This document shows, piece after piece, positions 1 to 5,625 of a stretch of 8,308 nt of DNA. Every line of letters starts with the position of its first letter. The stretch's first letter is position 1. The notes under the pieces are model-generated. The model was given only the letters and a program-made list of their open reading frames with translations, was not told the DNA's origin and did not search any database. Source of the DNA: JBGPGW01 sp041484095 (lineage in GTDB: Bacteria > Pseudomonadota > Alphaproteobacteria > CADEGL01); assembly GCA_041484095.1 (NCBI GenBank), contig JBGPGW010000156.1, positions 1 to 8,308 on the forward strand, in the 5' to 3' direction. The position numbers were made by a program, and so were the translations under genes.

Positions 1-1
1 C

Positions 2-1327
2 ATCGAGCGGTTGAATCCGCGCCTCAACGCGGTCGTGACCCCTCTCTACGACGAGGCGCGCGCGGCACTCGTCAAGCCTGGCCGAGCCCCGGCCGGCTTC
101 TTCGCCGGCGTGCCCTGTCTCCTCAAGGACCTTCTCGCGCGCGCGGCCGGCACGCGCCAGACGGCCGGCTCCGCCGCCCTCGAACACGCGATCGACGACC
201 ATGACAGCGAGCTCGTTGTGCGACAGAAGCGCGCGGGGTTGCTCATCCTCGGCAAGACGAACACGCCGGAGTTCGGCCTGCTGCCGACGACCGAGCCGCA
301 GCTCTTCGGCCCCACGCGCAACCCGTGGAACCCCGCGCATTCGCCCGGAGGTTCGAGCGGCGGCGCCGCCGCCGCCGTCGCCGCGCGCCTCGTGCCGATG
401 GCGCATGCGAATGACGGCGGCGGCTCGATCCGCATCCCCGCCTCCTGCTGCGGCGTGTTCGGCCTGAAGCCGACGCGCGGGCGCAACCCGCTCGGCCCCG
501 ATGTCGGCGACATCATGGGCGGGCTCGTCGTCGAGCACGCCGTCACGATCTCCGTCCGCGACAGCGCGGCGCTGCTCGACGCGACTTCCGGCCCCGATGC
601 GGGCGCACCCTACTGGGCCGAGCCGCCGAGGCGCGCCTTCGCCGCGGAGGTTGGCGCCGATCCCGGCCGTCTTCGCATCGGCTTCTCGACCACGGCGCCC
701 GCCGGGACACCCGTCCACCGCGACTGCATCGCCGCGGTCGAGGACGCGGCGCGGCTTTGCGAACAGCTCGGGCATGACGTCGCCGAAGCGGCGCCGTCCT
801 TCGACGGTCCCGCGATGTACGATGCCTTCATGGTGCTGTGGGCCGTGGGCACGGCGGGACTGCTCGCGGGTCTCGAACAGTCGATCGGCTCTCGCGCGCG
901 CCGGGTCGAGCCCGCGACCGCGGCGCTCGCCGAACAAGGCCGGACCATCTCGGCCATCGCCTATACGGGTGCCATCGCGCGCCTTCAGACGATCGCGCGC
1001 GGGATCGCGCGGTTCTTCACCAGCCATGATCTCTGGCTCACGCCGACGCTCGGCCATCCGCCGCCGCCGCTCGGCCATTTCGACACGGGCACGCGCGATC
1101 TCGCGGCGCTCTTCGAACGCTCGCGCGTCTTCGTGCCCTTCACCCTCATCGCCAATTTCACGGGCCAGCCCGCAATGAGCGTGCCGCTTCATTGGAACGG
1201 CGCGGGCCTCCCCATCGGCGTGCATTTCACCGGACGCTACGGCGATGAAGCCACGCTCTTCCGGCTCGCGGCACAGCTCGAAGCGGCGCGGCCCTGGGCC
1301 GGAAGGCTGCCGCCGGGTTTGGACTAG
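2..1327 (+). CDS. Amidase-signature family hydrolase, 5' end off the window
   Basis: This is the C-terminal 441 residues of an amidase-signature (AS) enzyme, which hydrolyses C-N amide bonds in the cytoplasm with a Ser-cisSer-Lys triad. The reading frame is open to the left edge and the first full codon is at base 2, so the TTG at base 11 is internal. Counting from base 2, the catalytic lysine is K42 (CLLKDLLA). The glycine/serine signature GGSSGG carries S118 and S119, and the acyl-enzyme nucleophile is S142 in GGGSIRIPA, followed by the usual GLKPTRGR. All three triad elements are present, so the enzyme should be active. AS enzymes usually run to about 470-500 residues, so roughly 40-50 N-terminal residues are missing here. 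No gatB or gatC is nearby, which argues against the GatA tRNA amidotransferase subunit. The substrate cannot be read from sequence. The stop codon directly abuts an insertion-sequence relic, but the C-terminus looks natural. Confidence 0.93.
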   Translation: MERLNPRLNAVVTPLYDEARAALVKPGRAPAGFFAGVPCLLKDLLARAAGTRQTAGSAALEHAIDDHDSELVVRQKRAGLLILGKTNTPEFGLLPTTEPQLFGPTRNPWNPAHSPGGSSGGAAAAVAARLVPMAHANDGGGSIRIPASCCGVFGLKPTRGRNPLGPDVGDIMGGLVVEHAVTISVRDSAALLDATSGPDAGAPYWAEPPRRAFAAEVGADPGRLRIGFSTTAPAGTPVHRDCIAAVEDAARLCEQLGHDVAEAAPSFDGPAMYDAFMVLWAVGTAGLLAGLEQSIGSRARRVEPATAALAEQGRTISAIAYTGAIARLQTIARGIARFFTSHDLWLTPTLGHPPPPLGHFDTGTRDLAALFERSRVFVPFTLIANFTGQPAMSVPLHWNGAGLPIGVHFTGRYGDEATLFRLAAQLEAARPWAGRLPPGLD

Positions 1328-1489
1328 GCTCAGGACCTATTAAAATGCTTGCGAGTTTGGTGGCAGGTTGATTCATTGACGGCGCGAGGAAGCGCTGCCA
1401 TGAGCGATTTGATTTGGTTGTTCGAGCGTCAGGTTGATCGGGCAGCCGGATCGTCCTGTCTGCGGCACGGCCGTTCTCCCGGGATTGAT
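1328..1489 (+). mobile_element. Decayed left end of an IS5-family-like insertion sequence
   Basis: Immediately after the amidase stop is an A/T-richer segment (for example CCTATTAAAATGC near 1336) that contrasts with the GC-rich genes around it. It leads into an open frame starting MSDLIWL at 1400. A short leader followed by that N-terminus is the arrangement I recall for the left end of alphaproteobacterial IS5-type elements. Resemblance to the family stops near 1489. No matching right end or inverted terminal repeat occurs elsewhere in the window, so this is a one-ended, immobile remnant. The exact left boundary at 1328 is inferred from where amidase coding ends and was not seen as a defined terminal repeat. 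Confidence 0.5.
1400..1489 (+). pseudogene. Truncated IS5-type transposase, N-terminal 30 codons only
   Basis: The frame begins MSDLIWLFERQVDRA and reaches HGRSPGID at codons 23-30. IS5-type transposases of the MSDLxWL group, as I recall them, start with MSDLxWL, then Q at position 11, R at 14, a proline/aromatic stretch, HG at 23-24 and an RVDD motif near 27-30. The relic keeps M1, S2, D3, L4, W6, L7, Q11, R14, H23, G24 and D30 without indels, while the expected proline/aromatic block is lost. Nothing of the catalytic DDE domain survives. The frame stays open to 1549 only by chance, running through the dyads upstream of the GST gene. It cannot encode a working transposase. The family assignment rests on a short match made from memory. 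Confidence 0.5.
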
Positions 1490-1490
1490 C

Positions 1491-1505
1491 CTTGCAATAT
1501 GCAAG
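1491..1505. promoter_or_regulatory. 15-bp dyad upstream of the GST gene, possible operator 1
   Basis: The sequence CTTGCA-ATA-TGCAAG is a perfect inverted repeat with 6-bp arms and a 3-bp centre, starting one base after the last recognisable transposase codon. Short symmetric sites of this size are typical of dimeric winged-helix or TetR-type repressors. No regulator gene is present in the window, so the binding protein is unknown. The site is 60 bases upstream of the GST start codon. Confidence 0.4.
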
Positions 1506-1514
1506 TAGTCGGAG

Positions 1515-1529
1515 TGCGGTTCAACCGCA
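1515..1529. promoter_or_regulatory. 15-bp dyad upstream of the GST gene, possible operator 2
   Basis: TGCGGTT-C-AACCGCA is a perfect inverted repeat with 7-bp arms and a single central base. Its centre is 24 bp from the centre of the dyad at 1491-1505, so the two sites would lie on nearly the same face of the helix (about 2.3 turns apart). Part of one arm recurs as GCGGTTGAG at 1542-1550, just before the ribosome binding site. It could equally form a small RNA hairpin in the leader of the GST transcript. Confidence 0.4.
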
Positions 1530-1565
1530 TGCAAAATACAAGCGGTTGAGTTGAGAGATCTCACG

Positions 1566-2225
1566 ATGTCGCTCGCGCTCTACGGTCACCCCTTCTCCTC
1601 GTACACGCAGAAAGTGCTCATTGCGCTCTACGAGAACGCCACCCCCTTCGAGTTCCGCTGCCTCGGGCCGGATACGCCGAAGCATTCGGCCGAATGGCTG
1701 CGTCGCTGGCCGCTGCGCAAGTTCCCGCTGCTGGTGGACGGCGAACGCAACATCGTGGAGACAAGCATCATCATCGAGTACTTGCAGCTCGCGCATCCCG
1801 GGCCGGTGCGCCTGCTGCCCGCGGACCCGATGGCTGCGCTGGACGTGCGCTTCCTCGACCGCTTCTTCGATCTGCACGTGATGGAGGCGATGCAGATTGC
1901 GGTAGACAGTGCGCTGAAGCGGGTCCCGGTGAAGAGCGAGGAAGGACTGATCCTCGCCAGGGAAAGGCTGGAGCGCGCCTACGCCTGGCTCGAAGGACAG
2001 CTTGCCGGCAGGACCTGGGCGGCTGGCGCGGACTTCACGCTGGCGGACTGCGCGGCCGCGCCCTCACTGTTCTACGCGGACTGGACGCACCGGATTTCGG
2101 AAGCCTTTCCCGTGCTGCGCGCCTATCGCGCACGGTTACTCATCCGCCCGTCCTTCGCCCGGGCGGTGGAGGAGGCGCGGCCGTTCCGGCCAAACTTCCC
2201 CCTAGGTGCGCCGGAGCGGGATTGA
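1566..2225 (+). CDS. Glutathione S-transferase-like protein
   Basis: This cytosolic protein of 219 residues has the two-domain GST layout. The N-terminal thioredoxin-like domain starts with the strand SLALYGHPFSSYTQKV, where S11/S12 occupy the usual catalytic Ser position. The cis-proline that contacts glutathione is P54 in KFPLLVDG, and VETSIIIEYL (residues 64-73) is the glutathione gamma-glutamyl-binding turn and helix. The all-helical C-terminal domain covers about residues 90-215 and contains the N-capping box FTLADCAAAP (T158/D161). The ATG at 1566 is preferred because GAGAGA at 1553-1558 is suitably spaced. An in-frame TTG at 1551 would lie within that ribosome binding site. The gene is preceded by two dyads and followed by a hairpin, so it is probably transcribed alone. 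Bacterial GSTs of this kind are too diverse for the substrate to be predicted; detoxification or a dehalogenase/isomerase role are both possible. Confidence 0.9.
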   Translation: MSLALYGHPFSSYTQKVLIALYENATPFEFRCLGPDTPKHSAEWLRRWPLRKFPLLVDGERNIVETSIIIEYLQLAHPGPVRLLPADPMAALDVRFLDRFFDLHVMEAMQIAVDSALKRVPVKSEEGLILARERLERAYAWLEGQLAGRTWAAGADFTLADCAAAPSLFYADWTHRISEAFPVLRAYRARLLIRPSFARAVEEARPFRPNFPLGAPERD

Positions 2226-2238
2226 AGCCCCGCGCCTC

Positions 2239-2256
2239 AAACCCCTGAAGGGGTTT
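2239..2256 (+). terminator. Hairpin after the GST gene, terminator-like
   Basis: AAACCCC and GGGGTTT form a perfect 7-bp stem around a TGAA loop, starting 14 bases after the GST stop codon. The stem ends in TTT, but no longer T-tract follows, so it is a weak candidate for an intrinsic terminator. Because the A-run and T-run flank the stem symmetrically, it could work in either direction. Confidence 0.55.
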
Positions 2257-2669
2257 ACGGTGACGACTGTTGCCGATTTGACAATGCGGCACTCGCGCAA
2301 TCTGGCGAGCTTCTCGCTGCTCAGCTCGTGTTCACCTTCTTGTTCGGTCCAACGTTGAACCTGAACGATACCTTCGGCCCGCCGGACCGAAGCACGAACC
2401 CCCAAAGCATGTCCCCAAGAAGCCAGACCGACACGCTTGGCAGATTGCGTCCCACCGGACGGAGGCGCGTGTTTTGAAATGTCGTAATCCGCCACCCGCT
2501 ATGATCGCTGCGCACACACATTCATGTCCCCCATCGCGGTCGCCGCCACCGTCATCTTCTGGCTCCGATCAATGAATCCTGAGCGTAGGTCGATTTCCAT
2601 CCGCCGGCGGCTGGCTTCGAGCGGCCGTTCCGCCTATACACGCAGGGTTCGATCGAAAGGGAAACGCTC
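2257..2669. other. 413-bp gene-free stretch and nhaA leader
   Basis: No protein in this stretch could be recognised in any frame. A minus-strand frame of 97 codons (2202-2495) overlaps the end of the GST gene and resembles no family known to me, so it is not called. Visible structures are an imperfect stem CTTCGGCCC/GGACCGAAG at 2372-2392 with a 3-base loop, a bulged stem CGGCT...GGCCG at 2608-2627 enclosing GCTTCGAGC, and the 10-bp palindrome TTCGATCGAA at 2648-2657, which runs into the nhaA ribosome binding site. The last two lie in the probable 5' untranslated region of nhaA. No convincing sigma-70 promoter could be placed. Confidence 0.5.
2656..2662 (+). promoter_or_regulatory. Ribosome binding site that fixes the nhaA GTG start
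   Basis: AAAGGGA ends 7 bases before GTG at 2670. It overlaps the right end of the palindrome TTCGATCGAA (2648-2657), so local pairing in the mRNA could modulate access to it. Confidence 0.7.
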
Positions 2670-3833
2670 GTGCCCATCGCCGCGATTCGCGACTTCGTGA
2701 AGTGGGAAGGCTCGGGCGGTCTCGTCCTCATGGCCGCGGCCGCGCTGGCGATCCTCGCGGCCAATTCGATGCTGGCCCCCTTCTACGACCGTTTTCTCGA
2801 CCTGCCTGTCTCGATCGAGATCGGCGGCTACGGCCTCACGAAACCGATCCTTGTCTGGATCAACGACCTCTTGATGGCCGTGTTCTTTCTGCTGGTCGGA
2901 CTCGAGATCAAACGCGAGATCGTCGAGGGCGAATTGTCGAGCGTGAAACAGGCGGGTCTGCCGGCCCTCGCCGCCCTCGCAGGCATGGCCGTTCCCGCCG
3001 CGATCTATGTGCTGATCAACCGCGCCGACGCGCTGGCGCTCAGGGGCTGGGCCGTCGCTTCGGCGACCGATATCGCCTTCGCCCTCGGCGTGCTTTCGCT
3101 CGCGGGCCGACGGGTTCCGCCATCGCTCAAGGTCCTGCTGACGGCGATCGCGATCCTCGACGATCTCGGCGCCATCGTCATCATCGCCGCGTTCTACACG
3201 GCCGATCTGTCGTGGTGGGCGCTCGGCCTCGCCGGCCTCGCCATTGCCGCGCTCGCGGCCCTCAACGTCATGGGTGTGCGCAAGATCGCACCCTATGTGC
3301 TCGTCGGCGTCGTGCTGTGGCTGAGCGTGCTCGAAAGCGGCGTGCATGCGACGCTTGCCGGCGTCGCGCTCGCGCTCTTCATCCCCCTGCGCGCGAAGGA
3401 TGGAAAATCCCCGCTTCGCCGCATGGAACGCGCGCTCCACCCCTGGGTCGCCTTCGCCATCGTTCCGCTGTTCGGCTTCGCCAATGCGGGGCTCTCCTTC
3501 GCCGGCGTGACGCTCGGCAGTCTCTGGCAGCCGATTCCGCTCGGCATCGCCGCCGGGCTTTTCCTCGGCAAGCAGGCCGGCATCGTCCTCGCGATCGCCA
3601 TTGCCGTCGCACTCGGTTGGGCGGCACGCCCGGCACAGGCGAATTGGCTTCAGATCTATGGGATGAGCGTCATCTGCGGCATCGGCTTCACGATGAGCCT
3701 CTTCATCGGGACGCTGGCATTCGAGGCGCCGTCCTTCGCCGTACCCGTCCGGCTCGGTGTTTTCTTGGGTTCGATTCTTTCGGCCGTTCTCGGCCTCATC
3801 GCTTTCCGCTTGGCACCCGCCGCACGGCGCTGA
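2670..3833 (+). CDS. nhaA: NhaA-type Na+/H+ antiporter
   Basis: This inner-membrane antiporter exports Na+ (or Li+) in exchange for protons and is important for pH and salt homeostasis. It has 387 residues, against 388 in E. coli NhaA, and consists almost entirely of hydrophobic helices. The residues needed for transport in E. coli are all present with a one-residue offset: D134 (ATDIAFALG), the D164-D165 pair (ILDDLGAI) that binds Na+, and K301 (LGKQAGI). Likely pH-sensor residues are also present: E79 (GLEIKRE), H226 (GVHATLAG), E253 and H257. The GTG start at 2670 is supported by AAAGGGA at 2656-2662 with a 7-base spacer, and no ATG gives a better start. It stands alone: no nhaR regulator is adjacent, a long leader precedes it, and two stem-loop repeats follow. 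Codon use matches its neighbours. Confidence 0.97.
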   Translation: MPIAAIRDFVKWEGSGGLVLMAAAALAILAANSMLAPFYDRFLDLPVSIEIGGYGLTKPILVWINDLLMAVFFLLVGLEIKREIVEGELSSVKQAGLPALAALAGMAVPAAIYVLINRADALALRGWAVASATDIAFALGVLSLAGRRVPPSLKVLLTAIAILDDLGAIVIIAAFYTADLSWWALGLAGLAIAALAALNVMGVRKIAPYVLVGVVLWLSVLESGVHATLAGVALALFIPLRAKDGKSPLRRMERALHPWVAFAIVPLFGFANAGLSFAGVTLGSLWQPIPLGIAAGLFLGKQAGIVLAIAIAVALGWAARPAQANWLQIYGMSVICGIGFTMSLFIGTLAFEAPSFAVPVRLGVFLGSILSAVLGLIAFRLAPAARR

Positions 3834-3924
3834 CGCAACGCCCGGCATTGCTGGCGGCAGCGATCCCGCCCTATCATGGGATGGATCGATCTCCTGCCGA
3901 CGCTTTCTTGTGGTACGGGACGAC

Positions 3925-3957
3925 GTCCTCATCCTTCGACGGGCTCAGGATGAGGAC
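3925..3957. repeat. REP-like stem-loop, copy 1 (inverted relative to copy 2)
   Basis: GTCCTCATCCT and AGGATGAGGAC form a perfect 11-bp stem around the 11-base loop TCGACGGGCTC. The reverse complement of the loop, GAGCCCGTCGA, differs from the loop of copy 2 at one base, and the outer stem CCTCAT/ATGAGG is shared. Very similar imperfect palindromes containing TCGACAGGCTCAGGATGA are, to my knowledge, abundant between genes in many alphaproteobacterial genomes. It lies about 90 bases after the nhaA stop and could stabilise or end that transcript. Confidence 0.8.
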
Positions 3958-3970
3958 AGAGAACAAAATT

Positions 3971-3999
3971 CCTCATGTTGAGCCTGTCGAAACATGAGG
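3971..3999. repeat. REP-like stem-loop, copy 2
   Basis: CCTCATGTT and AACATGAGG form a perfect 9-bp stem around the 11-base loop GAGCCTGTCGA. It is an inverted copy of the element at 3925-3957, separated from it by 13 bases. At the inner stem positions where the two copies differ (CC against GT), the opposite arm changes to match, so pairing is kept. The pair is arranged like a bacterial interspersed mosaic element. It lies 58 bases before the deacetylase start codon. Confidence 0.8.
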
Positions 4000-4057
4000 G
4001 CCGCTCCATGGACCGTGTGAGCGTTCTCCTCGCTCGGATGAACAGAGAGGTCGCGTC

Positions 4058-5023
4058 ATGATCCGCAATCCGATCCCATGGCCGAACGGCGCGCGCTGCG
4101 CGGTGTGCTTCAGCTTCGATCTCGACGCCGACAGCTACGTTCACCTCGCCTACCCCCAAGACGCGGACAACCGCCTCCATTCCCTCTCCATCGCGCGCTA
4201 CGGGCCCGAGGTCGCGGTGCCGCGCCTGGTCGACCTGTTCGACCGGACCGAAATCCCCTCCACCTTCTTCACGCCGGGCTGGGTGATCGAGCGCTATCCC
4301 GCGGCTGTCGAGGCGATTCTCAAGGGCGGGCACGAGCTCGCGCATCACGGCTATCTCCACCACAACCCCGTCGACCTCACCCCCGAACAGGAGCGCGAAG
4401 CGGTCGGCCTCGGCATCGACATCATCAAGCGCGTGTCGGGACGCCGGCCGCGCGGCTACCGGGCGCCGTCCTGGGGCGTGTCGCGGAACACGATCCGCTA
4501 TCTCATCGACGAGGGGTTCGATTACGAATCGTCGCTCTTCGGCGACGACATCCCCTATCTCCTCACCTACGGCAACCGCACGCTCGTCGAGATCCCGACC
4601 GCGCACGGCTTGGACGACTGGCCCCACTACATGAACTGGCGCGACTTCAACTATTTCATGCCGATCTCGGCGCCCGCGCGCGCGATGGAAGTGTTCGGGG
4701 CCGAGTTCGAGGCCGCGTGGACCTATGGCGGGCTGTGGGTCTCGGTCTGGCATCCGCATGTGAGCGGCCGTCTCGCCCGCTGCCACGCGATCGAGAGCCT
4801 CATCACCCACATGCAGGCCAAGGGCGGGGTATGGTTCGCGCGCATGGAGGAGATCGCGGCCCATGTGCGGGGCCTCGTCGAGTCCGGGCGGTGGACGCCG
4901 CGAATCGACCGCCTCCCCTACTACGACGGCCCGATCCCGGAGCTCATGCCGGACGGCAAACCGCGTCGCCGCGTCGTCAAGAAGGCCGCGCTGAAGCCCG
5001 CGGTGCGCCGGCGGAGACGATGA
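4058..5023 (+). CDS. Polysaccharide-deacetylase-family hydrolase (PuuE/HpPgdA-like)
   Basis: A 321-residue member of the NodB-homology/carbohydrate esterase 4 superfamily, metal-dependent enzymes that remove acyl groups from amides. The metal-site motifs are recognisable: FSFDLDAD with D21 and D23, HELAHHGYLHH with H97 and H101, RAPSWG with R135, and the late histidine motif VWHPHV with H232/H234. The full-length circular-permutation-like pattern, the long insert between residues 24 and 50, and the lack of a signal peptide resemble the PuuE/HpPgdA group, which includes allantoinase-like and cyclic-imide hydrolases as well as peptidoglycan deacetylase. A small-molecule amide or imide in the cytoplasm is therefore as likely a substrate as cell-wall glycan. 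The start is supported by AGAGAGG at 4044-4050, spaced 7 bases. The C-terminus (residues 301-321) is a strongly basic tail ending in five arginines. The stop overlaps the next start by four bases. Confidence 0.9.
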   Translation: MIRNPIPWPNGARCAVCFSFDLDADSYVHLAYPQDADNRLHSLSIARYGPEVAVPRLVDLFDRTEIPSTFFTPGWVIERYPAAVEAILKGGHELAHHGYLHHNPVDLTPEQEREAVGLGIDIIKRVSGRRPRGYRAPSWGVSRNTIRYLIDEGFDYESSLFGDDIPYLLTYGNRTLVEIPTAHGLDDWPHYMNWRDFNYFMPISAPARAMEVFGAEFEAAWTYGGLWVSVWHPHVSGRLARCHAIESLITHMQAKGGVWFARMEEIAAHVRGLVESGRWTPRIDRLPYYDGPIPELMPDGKPRRRVVKKAALKPAVRRRRR

Positions 5024-5601
5024 AGGCGGACGCGCTCGAGGAGGTGCTTGCGTACTGGCTCGGGTCCCCCGATGGCGCGGGCGGCTACGCCGACCGCGCG
5101 ATCTGGTTCGATTCGACCCCAGCCTTCGACGACGAGCTGCGGCGGCGCTTCCTCGGCCACCACGAAGCGGCCGCCGCCGGACGCCTCGATGCGCTCGCGA
5201 CGTCCCCGTTCCGCGCCCTCGCGCTCCTCATTCTCCTCGATCAATTCCCGCGCAACATGTTTCGCGGCACGCCCCGCATGTACGCGACGGATGCGAAGGC
5301 CCTCGGCGCGGCCGAAGAAGCGGTCGCCCACGGCTTCGACCGCCTCGTCCACTATGTGCCGCGCACGTTCTTCTACACGCCGTTCGAGCACAGCGAAGAT
5401 ATCGCCGTGCAGCGCCGCTCGCTCGAGCTTGTCGAGCGGAGACGCGAGAGCCCGACCTTCGAGCGATCGAGGTTCGTCATCCACCGTCACTGGGAGATCG
5501 TCGACCGCTTCGGCCGCTTCCCGCACCGGAACGTGATCCTCGGACGCGAGACGACGCAAGAGGAAGCCGAATTCCTCAAGGAGCCCCACTCGTCGTTTTG
5601 A
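5020..5601 (+). CDS. DUF924 family protein
   Basis: A cytosolic protein of 193 residues matching the DUF924 family in length and in its conserved blocks: an early LAYWLGSPD, W29-F30 in IWFDSTPAFD, LLILLDQFPRNMFRGTPRMY (about residues 70-88), FFYTPFEHSED (117-127), and near the end RHWEIVDRFGRFPHRN followed by LGRETTQEEAEFL. The family is predicted to be helical and TPR-like, and its biochemical function is unknown. Its ATG at 5020 overlaps the TGA of the deacetylase gene (ATGA), so the two are almost certainly co-transcribed and translationally coupled. GGCGGAG at 5010-5016 lies just upstream. Coupling need not mean shared function, because DUF924 genes occur in many contexts. Its stop is 24 bases from the stop of the convergent dehydrogenase gene. 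Confidence 0.92.
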   Translation: MKADALEEVLAYWLGSPDGAGGYADRAIWFDSTPAFDDELRRRFLGHHEAAAAGRLDALATSPFRALALLILLDQFPRNMFRGTPRMYATDAKALGAAEEAVAHGFDRLVHYVPRTFFYTPFEHSEDIAVQRRSLELVERRRESPTFERSRFVIHRHWEIVDRFGRFPHRNVILGRETTQEEAEFLKEPHSSF

Positions 5602-5605
5602 TCTC

Positions 5606-5620
5606 CGCCGCGACGCGGCG
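5606..5620. terminator. Hairpin in the 24-base convergent gap
   Basis: CGCCGCG-A-CGCGGCG is a perfect inverted repeat (realistic stem of 6 bp with a GAC loop). It fits almost exactly between the DUF924 stop (5601) and the stop of the minus-strand dehydrogenase (5626). Symmetry and position suit a shared bidirectional terminator. No T-tract is present on either side, so its strength is doubtful. Confidence 0.45.
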
Positions 5621-5625
5621 CGCGT

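Noticed and set aside
1..1327. Amidase as the GatA subunit of the tRNA amidotransferase
   Set aside because: No gatB or gatC is adjacent, and the sequence looks like a generic stand-alone amidase; many paralogues share the same triad motifs.
2372..2392. Imperfect inverted repeat CTTCGGCCC/GGACCGAAG as a functional element
   Set aside because: It has one mismatch, a three-base loop and no neighbouring gene or T-tract; such repeats arise often by chance in GC-rich DNA.
2202..2495. Minus-strand frame of 97 codons after the GST gene
   Set aside because: It runs through the terminator-like hairpin and the GST 3' end, has no clear ribosome binding site and resembles no family I know. A conserved homologue found by search would reverse this.
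2473..2505. TTGAAA and TATGAT as a possible sigma-70 promoter for nhaA
   Set aside because: The spacer is 21 bases, well outside the usual 16-18, so the pair is not credible as a -35/-10 set.
2634..3932. Long minus-strand open frame (432 codons) opposite nhaA
   Set aside because: It is an antisense shadow of the GC-rich nhaA gene: it is extremely rich in Arg, Glu, Asp, His and Gly, has no domain, and nhaA is unmistakable on the other strand.
3929..4864. Minus-strand open frame (311 codons) opposite the deacetylase gene
   Set aside because: Its composition is typical of an antisense frame in GC-rich DNA, and it starts inside a clear plus-strand enzyme with conserved metal motifs.
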